A DNA stretch of 64,000 bases, from assembly GCF_003399635.1 (NCBI RefSeq), contig NZ_NBXB01000027.1, forward strand, positions 186,001 through 250,000. Direction: 5' to 3'. The translations under genes were made by a program, and so were the position numbers. The first letter of the stretch is position 1; each line of letters begins with the position of its first letter. This document shows, one piece after another, positions 9,430-16,698 of this stretch. The notes under the pieces are model-generated. The model had not been told where the DNA came from and did not search any database. It saw only the letters and a program-made list of their open reading frames with translations. Origin of the DNA: Subtercola boreus. Its GTDB lineage: Bacteria > Actinomycetota > Actinomycetes > Actinomycetales > Microbacteriaceae.

Positions 9430-10329
9430 ATGACCGATGCCTCGGGCCTCTACCTGCCGCCCATCACTGAGCCGGTGAGGATGATCGGCAGCCGCCGCTT
9501 CGACTTCTCGAGGCAGATCGCGGTGATGGCCATCGTGAACCGCACACCTGATTCGTTCTACGACCAAGGACGTACGTTCGCGCTCGACCAGGCGGTGGCC
9601 GCAGCGGTGCGCGCCGGGGCCGAGGGAGCCGACTGGGTCGACATCGGGGGCGTGCCGTTCGCGCCCGGCCCCGAACTGCCGGCTTCAGAAGAGGCCGCGC
9701 GGGTTCTCCCCGTCATCGAGGCGCTGGCCGCTTCGTCAGACGTGGTGATCTCCGTCGACACCTTCCGCCCGGAGGTCGCGGCGGCGGCGATCGCGGCGGG
9801 GGCGTCCGTGATCAACGACACCACGGGCATCCACGACCCCCGGCTGGCCGACGTGGTCGCAGACAGCGAGGCGACCCTCGTCATCACGCATTCGCGTGCC
9901 GAGCCGCGGAAGCCCTTCCCGAAGCCGCAGTACGCCGATGTGGCTGGTGAGGTGCGAGACTTTCTGCTGTCACGGGTGGAGCTGGCGCTCTGCCGCGGCG
10001 TGCCGTCGTCGCGCATCATCGTCGACCCGGGTCACGACCTGAACAAGAACACCCTCCACACCCTGGAGTTGACGAGGCGGCTCCCCGAAGTCGCCGCCCT
10101 CGGGTTTCCCATGCTGGCCGCGGTCTCGAACAAGGACTTCATCGGCGAGACGCTCGACCTGCCGAAACCGGAACGTCTCGCAGGGTCGCTCGCCGCCGCC
10201 TCGGCCAGCGTGCTGCTCGGTGCCCGCATTGTGCGGATGCACGACGTCCGTGCGTCGGTCGAGGCGATGCGGATGCTCGAAGCCATCCTCGGCTGGCGGC
10301 AGCCTCTCGCTCCCCGGCACAACCTCTGA
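9430..10329 (+). CDS. Dihydropteroate synthase paralogue, FolP2 type
   Basis: TIM-barrel pterin-binding protein of the dihydropteroate synthase family, 299 residues. The first motif reads VMAIVNRTPDSFYDQG instead of the canonical VNVTPDSFSDGG. This is the form of the mycobacterial FolP2 group, which has been reported to lack measurable DHPS activity. Other family blocks are present (IGGVPFAPG, SVDTFRPEVA, VINDTTG, VDPGHDLNKN, SNKDFIGETL). It sits 10 bases before a RibD-C/DHFR-like reductase, so a pteridine- or flavin-related role is likely, but the reaction is unknown. Calling it folP outright would be premature. Confidence 0.85.
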   Translation: MTDASGLYLPPITEPVRMIGSRRFDFSRQIAVMAIVNRTPDSFYDQGRTFALDQAVAAAVRAGAEGADWVDIGGVPFAPGPELPASEEAARVLPVIEALAASSDVVISVDTFRPEVAAAAIAAGASVINDTTGIHDPRLADVVADSEATLVITHSRAEPRKPFPKPQYADVAGEVRDFLLSRVELALCRGVPSSRIIVDPGHDLNKNTLHTLELTRRLPEVAALGFPMLAAVSNKDFIGETLDLPKPERLAGSLAAASASVLLGARIVRMHDVRASVEAMRMLEAILGWRQPLAPRHNL

Positions 10330-10339
10330 AAGGCGACCG

Positions 10340-11098
10340 ATGACCGACGGCATCCTGCAGCTCTACCCCACCGCCGCCTCGCCTGCGGCCCTGACCGACG
10401 ACCAGCTGCTGGCCCTGTATGCCACGCCCACCCGCGGAGAGCGGCTCGTGCGGGCGAACTTCGTCTCGAGCGTCGACGGCTCGGCGACTGCCTCGGGGCT
10501 GTCGGGAAAGCTCGGCGGCCCGGCTGACAGACGCGTCTTCGACCTGCTGCGTCAGCTCGCGGATGTCGTGCTCGTGGGTGCGGGAACGGTTCGCTCCGAG
10601 GGGTACGGCGCGATGCGCCTTGCTCCGGATGCCGCGAGCTGGCGTGTCGCGAACGGCGTCCCCGAGCATCCGGTGTTCGCCCTCGTCAGCGGTCGGCTCG
10701 ACCTCGACCCCTCCAGCGACGTCTTCGCGAAGGCGCCTGTTCGGCCGCTGGTGCTGACGGTGCAGAGCGCTTCAGCGACGAAGCGTGCCGCTCTGGAGGA
10801 GGTCGCCGACGTCGTGGACTGCGGCTCGGACTCCCTCGACATCCTGACGATGCTCGATGTGCTGACGAACCGGACGCTCACCTGGATCCACTGTGAGGGC
10901 GGGCCGTCGCTGCTCGGTTCCCTGGTCGCCGCAGACGCCCTCGACGAACTGTGCCTGACGACCAGTCCGGTGCTCGAAGGGGGCACAGGTGCGCGCATCG
11001 TGCATGCGGCGACGCCCGTTCCGCTCCGCGGAATGCGGCTCGACCACCTTCTCCTCAGCGGCAGCATGACGCTGTCGAAGTACTCGCGGGTGCGCTGA
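10340..11098 (+). CDS. RibD C-terminal / DHFR-like pyrimidine reductase family protein
   Basis: 252-residue protein made only of the reductase fold shared by the RibD C-terminal domain and dihydrofolate reductase. Visible motifs are RANFVSSVDGSATASG near the start, the NADPH-site block DVVLVGAGTVRSEGYG, and HCEGGPSLLGSLVAADALDE near the end. It lacks the RibD deaminase half, so it is not a complete riboflavin enzyme. The mycobacterial relative Rv2671 has reported dihydrofolate reductase activity. The ATG at 10340 has AAAGG upstream; longer open sequence upstream lies inside the previous gene. Confidence 0.88.
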   Translation: MTDGILQLYPTAASPAALTDDQLLALYATPTRGERLVRANFVSSVDGSATASGLSGKLGGPADRRVFDLLRQLADVVLVGAGTVRSEGYGAMRLAPDAASWRVANGVPEHPVFALVSGRLDLDPSSDVFAKAPVRPLVLTVQSASATKRAALEEVADVVDCGSDSLDILTMLDVLTNRTLTWIHCEGGPSLLGSLVAADALDELCLTTSPVLEGGTGARIVHAATPVPLRGMRLDHLLLSGSMTLSKYSRVR

Positions 11099-11227
11099 CC
11101 GAGCCCGAATGGTCTGGCTGTGCGCGTAATTCAGGACATGCGGGACGGCGTGGACGATCTGGGCTCGGCGACGCCCCTGGCCTGAATTGTGCCCGACGGC
11201 GAGGCATGGTGCCGGGGCGGAAAACAG
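11099..11227. other. Intergenic segment with interleaved inverted repeats
   Basis: Two perfect 8-base inverted repeats interlock. CCGAGCCC (11099-11106) pairs with GGGCTCGG (11161-11168). AATTCAGG (11128-11135) pairs with CCTGAATT (11181-11188). The order A-B-A'-B' would allow a pseudoknot in RNA from either strand. It is the 3' region of the reductase gene; no ORF of merit is present. Confidence 0.35.
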
Positions 11228-11257
11228 GAATGGCCCCGAACATGTTCGGGGCCATTC
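11228..11257 (-). terminator. Terminator after the tRNA-Gly-Cys-Val cluster
   Basis: Perfect 30-base palindrome with arms built around ATGGCCCCGAACA / TGTTCGGGGCCAT, followed on the minus strand by CTGTTTT. It lies just downstream of tRNA-Val(GAC). It also faces the 3' end of the plus-strand reductase gene and may stop both. Confidence 0.7.
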
Positions 11258-11262
11258 ATCTG

Positions 11263-11334
11263 TGGGCGGTACTGGGATCGAACCAGCGACCTCTTCCGTG
11301 TCAGGGAAGCGCGCTACCGCTGCGCCAACCGCCC
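11263..11334 (-). tRNA. tRNA-Val (GAC)
   Basis: 72-base cloverleaf: acceptor GGGCGGT/ACCGCCC with discriminator A, D-loop with AGCGGTAGC, anticodon loop CTGACAC giving anticodon GAC, and T-arm GGTTCGATCC. CCA is not fully encoded. Last of three minus-strand tRNAs, followed by a terminator. Confidence 0.96.
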
Positions 11335-11407
11335 AATCTTTCACTTGCCTCGCGACTTCGATACTGCAAGATTTTCGACTGCGAGGACGTCGAAAATCAT
11401 TTGAGCG

Positions 11408-11478
11408 AGGTGGCGACGGGATTTGAACCCGTGTGGACGGCTTTGCAGGCCGCTGCCTCGCCTCTCGGCCACGCCACC
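11408..11478 (-). tRNA. tRNA-Cys (GCA)
   Basis: 71-base cloverleaf: acceptor GGTGGCG/CGCCACC, discriminator U as expected for tRNA-Cys, anticodon GCA in loop CTGCAAA, and T-arm GGGTTCAAATCCC. Middle gene of the Gly-Cys-Val cluster. Confidence 0.96.
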
Positions 11479-11514
11479 ATGTGGAGGGTTGCCCCAACGG
11501 TACATCTACACTCG

Positions 11515-11586
11515 AGCGGATGACGAGATTCGAACTCGCGACCCCAACCTTGGCAAGGTTGTGCGCTACCACTGCGCCACATCCGC
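11515..11586 (-). tRNA. tRNA-Gly (GCC)
   Basis: 72-base cloverleaf: acceptor GCGGATG/CATCCGC, discriminator U, anticodon GCC in loop TTGCCAA, and T-arm GAGTTCGAATCTC. First gene of the minus-strand cluster. Confidence 0.96.
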
Positions 11587-11729
11587 ATTTCTACGACTGC
11601 TCGGTTTGTTGCTTTGCCTGCATTACTGCGTGCTCGGAAGACTCTACCGGAAGCCTCGGCACAAAACAAAACCGGCCGGAGCGCGTGTCGTCACACTCGC
11701 TCGATGTGCGTTCGGAGCCCCTCGTCGGC

Positions 11730-11735
11730 TAAGAT
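11730..11735 (+). promoter_or_regulatory. Putative -10 box for tRNA-Val (CAC)
   Basis: TAAGAT 46 bases before the plus-strand tRNA gene, inside a small dyad CTCGTCG/CGACGAG. No convincing -35 is seen. Confidence 0.25.
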
Positions 11736-11781
11736 CGACGAGCACGAGATGGGGTGACCACGGTCACCCTGAGTCACTCTC

Positions 11782-11854
11782 GGGCGATTGGCGCAGTTGG
11801 TAGCGCGCTTCGTTCACACCGAAGAGGTCATCGGTTCGAGTCCGGTATCGCCCA
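11782..11854 (+). tRNA. tRNA-Val (CAC)
   Basis: 73-base cloverleaf: acceptor GGGCGAT/ATCGCCC, discriminator A, anticodon CAC in loop TTCACAC, and T-arm GGTTCGAGTCC. Oriented opposite to the other three tRNAs. A C-rich run follows. Confidence 0.96.
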
Positions 11855-11938
11855 CCCCCACACCCCCGACATTCCGCCGCCCGGCGTGAGCGTCGGGGGT
11901 GTTGTTCGTTCACGCCGAGAGCTCCGGGAGACACGCTG

Positions 11939-13156
11939 ATGACCGTCGACGATCTGCCCCGCATGGTGCTGCACGAATCAGCGATCGCGCACAACATCGC
12001 CCTGATGAGCGAGTTCTGTGCGCAGGCGGGTGTGTTGCTCGCCCCGCATGCGAAGACGCACCTCTCGAAGGATCTCTGCGACAGACAGCTGGCGGCGGGC
12101 GCCTGGGGACTAACTGCGGCCACCACGTCGCAGGTGCGAACCCTCGTCGAGTTCGGTTCGCCGCGCATCCTGCACGCAAATGTGCTGGTGGATGCTCTTG
12201 CCATCCGCTTTGCCGCCTCGACCTTCCTCGGCACCGACTCCAGCACCGAGTACCTCTGCTACGTGGACAGCCTGGCCGGCCTCGACCTGCTCGAACACGC
12301 GCTGGAGTTGCTGTCTCCGGCGAAGAAGCTGCGGGTGCTGGTCGAGCTGGGGTATCCGGGCGGACGAACAGGTGCCCGGAGCGAATCGGATGCGCGCAGG
12401 ATCGGTCACGAGGTCGCGGCGTCGAGCCGGCTGGAGCTCGCAGGCATCGCTGGCTACGAGGGGCTGATGCCTCGGGGCGAGGGCGTGTTCCCGGATGCTG
12501 CGCCCGCACTGCTGGCGGGCATCCGGTGCCTCGCAACGTACTTCCACACCGAGGGGCTCTTCGCCGGCACGCCGGTGGTGACAGCGGGCGGGAGTTCGTA
12601 CTTCGACCTCGTGGCGGCCGAGCTCGGGCCGCAGAACTTCGACTTCGAGGTGCTGCCGGTGCTGCGGAGCGGCTGCTACCTGACGCACGACCACGGCGTC
12701 TACGCGCGCACGTCGCCATTGGGCGACAGCCCACGGGAGGTCGCTCGACTGGCCGGGACGGCCGGAACGCCGACCGCGCCCACCACAGTCACCGAGGTCG
12801 CCGCCGCGTTCGAGCCCGCCTTCGAGCTGCTGGCGAGTGTTCTGTCGGCGCCCGAGCCGGAACTCGTGATCGTCGGCTTCGGACGGCGTGAGGCGCCCAC
12901 CGACGACCATCTGCCGGTGGTGCTGGGAGCGCTGGCCCCGGATGGGGGCGTGCCTCTCGACACCGAAGGCTGGACGGTGACGGCGGTGAACGATCACCAC
13001 GCCTACCTGCGCGTCCAGCCAGAGCCCTCCGTGCTGCCGGGCACGGTGCTGCGGTTCGGCATCAGTCACCCCTGCGGCGCCTTCGACCGCTGGCGGAGCA
13101 TCCCGCTCGTCGATGCACGCTACGGCGTGGTGGGCCAGATCACGCCCGCGCTCTGA
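11939..13156 (+). CDS. D-serine dehydratase-like / fold-type III PLP enzyme
   Basis: 405-residue member of the alanine racemase-fold, DSD1 / D-threonine aldolase-like family. The PLP-lysine motif APHAKTH places the Schiff-base Lys at about residue 39. The C-terminal domain has NDHHAYL and SHPCGAFDRW, which match the zinc-binding His/Cys segment of eukaryotic-type D-serine dehydratase. The likely reaction is metal-dependent breakdown of a D-amino acid such as D-serine to pyruvate and ammonia; the exact substrate is not readable. ATG with GGGAGA upstream. It starts 84 bases after tRNA-Val and stands alone. Confidence 0.82.
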   Translation: MTVDDLPRMVLHESAIAHNIALMSEFCAQAGVLLAPHAKTHLSKDLCDRQLAAGAWGLTAATTSQVRTLVEFGSPRILHANVLVDALAIRFAASTFLGTDSSTEYLCYVDSLAGLDLLEHALELLSPAKKLRVLVELGYPGGRTGARSESDARRIGHEVAASSRLELAGIAGYEGLMPRGEGVFPDAAPALLAGIRCLATYFHTEGLFAGTPVVTAGGSSYFDLVAAELGPQNFDFEVLPVLRSGCYLTHDHGVYARTSPLGDSPREVARLAGTAGTPTAPTTVTEVAAAFEPAFELLASVLSAPEPELVIVGFGRREAPTDDHLPVVLGALAPDGGVPLDTEGWTVTAVNDHHAYLRVQPEPSVLPGTVLRFGISHPCGAFDRWRSIPLVDARYGVVGQITPAL

Positions 13157-13161
13157 CCTCT

Positions 13162-13213
13162 GCGCGGAGTAGCGGCGCGGAGTAGCGGCGCGGAGTAGCG
13201 GCGCGGAGTAGCG
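13162..13213. repeat. Four perfect 13-base tandem repeats
   Basis: Unit GCGCGGAGTAGCG repeated four times without a mismatch, starting six bases after the upstream stop codon. Perfect identity suggests recent slippage. Confidence 0.9.
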
Positions 13214-13215
13214 GT

Positions 13216-13271
13216 CGAGGGGACCCAAACTGCTCTCTCCCGGCTGTTTTGGAGCGATTTGCGTCCCTTCG
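13216..13271. repeat. Imperfect hairpin in convergent gap
   Basis: The arm around GGGACCCAAACTGCTC (13220-13235) pairs with GAGCGATTTGCGTCCC (13252-13267), and matching TCGA bases extend outward. The loop is about 16 bases and contains TTTT. It may act as a terminator for the plus-strand gene or be a dispersed palindromic element. Confidence 0.45.
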
Positions 13272-13282
13272 ATCGTTCCAAC

Positions 13283-13476
13283 TGTGAGCGGGGATGGCGC
13301 ACGGGTGGCGCGGGAAGGGGTGGCGAAGGTAGGGGTGGCGCGCACGGGTGGCGCAGGGGCGGCGCAGGCGGGGTGGCGCGCACGGGTGGCGCAGGCGGGG
13401 TGGCGCAGGGGCGGCACGCGCGGGGCGGCGCAGGCGGGGCGGCGCAGGCGGGGTGGCGCAGGCTGGGGTGCGGGGG
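13283..13476. repeat. Degenerate GC-rich tandem array
   Basis: About a dozen variable 11-15-base units of the type GGCGCAGGCGGGGT or GGCGCACGGGT run head to tail, ending five bases before the PemK stop codon. Strong G/C strand bias. Confidence 0.75.
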
Positions 13477-13480
13477 CCGG

Positions 13481-14095
13481 TCAGAAGCGGTAGCGCTGCT
13501 GGAGGGCCTTCGCTACGCGGGCGTAGGTGGGGGCATCCAGAGCCGCGCCCTCGCGGCGCATGCCGGCATCAGTGACGCGGAAGAGCCGGTCGAGGCGCAC
13601 CCAGGAGGCCCGGCCCGCGGGGTCCCAGGGGCCGGGGCCAAGCTCCAGAGCGCCCCGGTCGTCGGGGTGCGCCTTGCTGGTGAGTTGGATGCCCAGCACC
13701 GTCGTCGCACTCAGGCGCGCCAGAACGAGCATGGGGCGGTCCTTGCCGCGGCCGTCGTTCTCCTCGTACGGCACCCAAGTCCAGACGACCTCGCCCGGGT
13801 CCGGCCGCGCATCGGCGTGCGGGGCATAGGCGAGCTTCTGGTGACCCAGGGTGCGGGAGTCGATCTCGACCGTGCGGGTGGCATCGGAGGGCGGCGGAGC
13901 AGGCCGGGTGGTCGTGGTGCGCGGGGTCGAGGTGCGAGAAGTCGTGGGGCGAGAAGTGGTACCGCGAGGGTTGGAGCCCCGTGGGGTCGTGCCGCGCGGA
14001 GGGTTTCGCGGCGAGGCTTTCTGCGGAGCCAGCCCGGAGGCGATCGACCGGAGAACCGTTCCGAGGAAATGGGTGAAGGAGGGCACGGACACCAA
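13481..14095 (-). CDS. PemK/MazF-family protein with low-complexity N-terminus
   Basis: 204-residue protein. The C-terminal ~110 residues match the PemK/MazF fold (DPGEVVWTWVPYEENDGRGKDRPMLVL, then GIQLTSKAHPDD), the family of toxins that cut mRNA. The first ~75 residues are a Thr/Pro/Arg-rich tract of PRGTT-like repeats with no known fold. No antitoxin-sized gene flanks it, and this solitary architecture is common in actinobacteria, so it may not be a classical toxin. Start is GTG at 14095. The gene is convergent with the D-serine dehydratase-like gene. Confidence 0.75.
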   Translation of the reverse strand: MVSVPSFTHFLGTVLRSIASGLAPQKASPRNPPRGTTPRGSNPRGTTSRPTTSRTSTPRTTTTRPAPPPSDATRTVEIDSRTLGHQKLAYAPHADARPDPGEVVWTWVPYEENDGRGKDRPMLVLARLSATTVLGIQLTSKAHPDDRGALELGPGPWDPAGRASWVRLDRLFRVTDAGMRREGAALDAPTYARVAKALQQRYRF

Positions 14096-14122
14096 TCTAC
14101 GTGAGCGTGCCCTCCCGGCCGA

Positions 14123-14443
14123 TCAGGCCTGCCCGCGACCCGTCTCCTGCTGCAGCCGGTCGATCTGCTCGGAGGCTTCGGCCTTGGTCAGGTCGGCAGA
14201 CAGCGTTTCGCCCGCCTCGTGCGCCAGGGTGTCGAGGTAGCTACGCTGCGGACCGGTCATCGGCTCGTCGCCGGTGACCCAGTCGCTCGGGTCCTTGCTG
14301 GCGCTCGTGCTGGGATCGGGGCGGTCGCCGCCGAGGGTGTCGCCGGTCGGTTCGGTCGGTTCGGTCGGCTCGGTCGGCTCGGTCGATTCAGCTGGCTCGG
14401 TCGTGGGTTCGGTGTTGTCGTCTGTGCTGTTCATGTCACTCAT
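14123..14443 (-). CDS. DUF3072 domain-containing small protein
   Basis: 106-residue protein of unknown function. The N-terminal third is a Thr-Glu-Pro repeat (TEPTEPTEPTEP) encoded by near-identical 9-base units. The C-terminal domain DPSDWVTGDEPMTGPQRSYL...LTKAEASEQIDRLQ matches the DUF3072 family, often found as a short domain in actinobacteria. It lies 27 bases upstream of the PemK gene on the same strand, so the two may be co-transcribed. Confidence 0.8.
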   Translation of the reverse strand: MSDMNSTDDNTEPTTEPAESTEPTEPTEPTEPTGDTLGGDRPDPSTSASKDPSDWVTGDEPMTGPQRSYLDTLAHEAGETLSADLTKAEASEQIDRLQQETGRGQA

Positions 14444-14547
14444 GTACGTCAGAATAAATCAGCCGACCAACACCGGCGGAGAAACGACGAGGGCCTTGAC
14501 ACCGCACGAAAGTGCAGCGGCAAGGCCCGGGATCCGCGGGTCGGAGA

Positions 14548-14742
14548 TCAGTCGCGCAGGTTCTCCTTGAAGTCGTTCTTCGCCTCGGTGGCGTCGCGGT
14601 TCTGCTCCGCCTTCTTCACCTCGGCGTCGGCCTTGGCCTCATCGACCTTGTCGGAGACACGCCCCTTGGTGTCGTCGAATGCACGGCTCAGCTTCTCGCC
14701 TGCCGCTTCTGCTGCCTCTTTGGCGTTGTCAAGAAGTCCCAT
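14548..14742 (-). CDS. Small charged helical protein, CsbD/LEA-like in style
   Basis: 64 residues, almost entirely Ala/Lys/Glu/Asp, predicted to form one long amphipathic helix (MGLLDNAKEAAEAAGEKL to KENLRD). No catalytic motif. ATG at 14742 with GGAG ten bases upstream; the open frame continues upstream only as an antisense shadow of the acyl-CoA ligase. Proteins of this look are often stress-induced, but that is a resemblance and not an identification. Confidence 0.6.
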   Translation of the reverse strand: MGLLDNAKEAAEAAGEKLSRAFDDTKGRVSDKVDEAKADAEVKKAEQNRDATEAKNDFKENLRD

Positions 14743-14904
14743 GTCTTCTGCTCCGTCTCTCATTGAGTGCAGGCTCTCCGGCACTCCGTGGCCACAGCCT
14801 ATTGATCTCGTCGACGGCCGGTAAAGGTCTTGGCGGTGATTCACGGGTCGTGCTAAGGCAACATAATGAAGGGGGCGACGAGGCCGACGAAAGGCAGCAC
14901 GACG

Positions 14905-16596
14905 ATGACGAGTGACACCGCCAGGCCCTGGCTGAGCAGCTACGCAGAGGGTGTTCCGCACGAGATCGATCTGCCGACGGGTTCGCTCGTCGATCTCATC
15001 GAGGCGTCGGTGAAACGGTTTGCGAAGAAGCCGGCCCTGGTGTTCTTCGGAGCCGAGACCTCCTACCGTGAGCTCGGCGACCAGATCGACCGGGCAGCAG
15101 AGGGCCTCCGCCGGCTCGGTGTCGAGAAGGGCGACCGGGTGGCGCTCGTGCTGCCGAACTGCCCCCAGCACATCGCCGCCTTCTATGCCGTGCTGCGACT
15201 CGGCGCCATCGTGATCGAGCACAACCCGCTCTACACCCCGCGGGAGCTCCGCCACCAGTTCGAGGACCACGGCGCGACCGTCGTCATCGCCTGGGACAAG
15301 GTGGTCGACACCATCCAGCGGATGCCCGACGACGTCGCGTTCGAGCACATCGTCTCGGTCGACCTGACCCGCGCGATGCCCCTGCACACACGGATCGCCC
15401 TGCGGCTCCCGGTAAAGAAGGCGCGCGATGCCCGGAACGCCCTGCACGCGAAGGTGCGCCGCACCATCGACTGGGAGTCCCTGCTCGAGAGCCGGCGCAT
15501 CCGGAAGTCCCACCCGCGCCCGGGCGTCGACGACATCGCCCTCCTGCAGTACACCAGCGGCACCACGGGAACGCCGAAGGGCGCGATGCTGACCCACTTC
15601 AACCTGCACGCGAACGCCTTGCAGGGCCGGGCGTGGCTGCCGGGGCTCGAGGAGGGCCGCGAGGTCGTCTACGGGGTGCTTCCGATGTTCCACGCCTACG
15701 GACTGACGCTCTGCCTCACGTTCGCGATGAGCGCCGGGGCGCGGCTCGTGCTGCTCCCCCGCTTCGACGTCGACCTCGTGCTCGACGCGGCAAGGAAGCA
15801 TCCGCCGACCTTCCTGCCCGCCGTTCCGCCGATCTACAAACGGCTCGCCGAGGCAGCCGAGACGCGCGGAACCGATCTGTCGGGCATCCGGTTCGCCATC
15901 TCAGGGGCGATGAACCTGCCCACGCCGACGGTCGAGCTCTGGGAGCGCGTGACGGGCGGTCTGCTCGTGGAAGGCTACGGACTCACCGAGACCTCCCCGG
16001 TGGCGCTCGGCAATCCCGTAGGGCCGACCAGGCGCGCCGGAACCATCGGCGTGCCGTTCCCGAGCACCGACGCGAAGGTCGTCGACCCCGACGATGTGAC
16101 GAGCGAACGGCCGACCGGCGAGGCCGGGGAGTTGCTCATCCGGGGTCCACAGGTGTTCCAGGGCTACTGGCAGAAGCCCGACCAGACCCGTGAGGTCCTG
16201 TTGGATGACGGCTGGTTCCGCACCGGGGACATCGTCTCGATCGACGCCGACGGCTTCGTGACCGTGGTCGACCGCATCAAGGAGCTCATCATCACGGGCG
16301 GCTTCAACGTCTCCCCGAGCGAGGTCGAGGATGCGCTCTGCCAGCACCGGAGCGTGAAGGATGCCGCCGTGGTCGGCCTGCCCGGCGCGAACGGCGGCGA
16401 GGATGTCGTCGCCGCCGTCGTGCTGAATCCGGGTGCGACTCTCGACGAGAAGGCGATCCGGGACTTCTGCCGTGAGGCGCTGACCGCCTACAAGGTGCCG
16501 AGGCGCGTCGTGGTGGTGGATGAGCTGCCGACCTCGCTCATCGGCAAGGTGCTGCGCAAGAAGGTGCGCGACGACCTGCTGAAGAACGCGGCCTGA
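14905..16596 (+). CDS. Long-chain fatty acid-CoA ligase
   Basis: ANL-superfamily adenylating enzyme that activates fatty acids to acyl-CoA through an acyl-AMP. The AMP-binding P-loop is YTSGTTGTPKGAM, the A5 motif is GYGLTETSPV, the A7 motif is GWFRTGDI, and the catalytic lysine lies in SLIGKVLRKKV near the C-terminus. 563 residues from the ATG at 14905, chosen for AAAGG upstream; an in-frame ATG at 14866 would add 13 residues. It could feed the fadA/fadB products encoded further along the window. Confidence 0.9.
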   Translation: MTSDTARPWLSSYAEGVPHEIDLPTGSLVDLIEASVKRFAKKPALVFFGAETSYRELGDQIDRAAEGLRRLGVEKGDRVALVLPNCPQHIAAFYAVLRLGAIVIEHNPLYTPRELRHQFEDHGATVVIAWDKVVDTIQRMPDDVAFEHIVSVDLTRAMPLHTRIALRLPVKKARDARNALHAKVRRTIDWESLLESRRIRKSHPRPGVDDIALLQYTSGTTGTPKGAMLTHFNLHANALQGRAWLPGLEEGREVVYGVLPMFHAYGLTLCLTFAMSAGARLVLLPRFDVDLVLDAARKHPPTFLPAVPPIYKRLAEAAETRGTDLSGIRFAISGAMNLPTPTVELWERVTGGLLVEGYGLTETSPVALGNPVGPTRRAGTIGVPFPSTDAKVVDPDDVTSERPTGEAGELLIRGPQVFQGYWQKPDQTREVLLDDGWFRTGDIVSIDADGFVTVVDRIKELIITGGFNVSPSEVEDALCQHRSVKDAAVVGLPGANGGEDVVAAVVLNPGATLDEKAIRDFCREALTAYKVPRRVVVVDELPTSLIGKVLRKKVRDDLLKNAA

Positions 16597-16620
16597 AACG
16601 ACCGAGGTCTGAAACGAAAA

Positions 16621-16658
16621 AAGCCGGGCGCCCCTCCCGAAGGAGAGACGCCCGGCTT
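16621..16658. terminator. Bidirectional terminator between acyl-CoA ligase and amt
   Basis: Stem AAGCCGGGCG / CGCCCGGCTT with an 18-base loop, preceded by AAAA so that the minus-strand transcript ends in TTTT. It serves the convergent ligase and ammonium transporter genes. Confidence 0.85.
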
Positions 16659-16698
16659 CTGTATCAGTGGTGCAGTGCCTGTTGGTGCAGGCGGTGGA

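Larger units (their letters stand above)
13157..13480. other. Convergent intergenic region with repeats, no gene
   Basis: About 324 bases between the stops of the D-serine dehydratase-like gene and the minus-strand PemK gene. It holds three structures in order: four perfect 13-base tandem units, a long imperfect hairpin, and a degenerate GC-rich array. Open frames through it encode only G/A/R/W-rich repeat peptides and are not believed. Confidence 0.7.

Noticed and set aside
7527-9470. Plus-strand open frame opposite thrS
   Set aside because: Antisense shadow with compositional bias only.
11263-11854. tRNA cluster as an integration hotspot for a mobile element
   Set aside because: No integrase, no repeated tRNA 3' end and no cargo genes flank the tRNAs within the window.
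12110-13417. Minus-strand open frame across the repeat array and the D-serine dehydratase-like gene
   Set aside because: Its start lies in the GC repeat array and the rest mirrors a recognised gene.
13283-13476. Possible CRISPR-like array
   Set aside because: Units are 11-15 bases, contiguous and degenerate, without spacers of regular length and with no cas genes.
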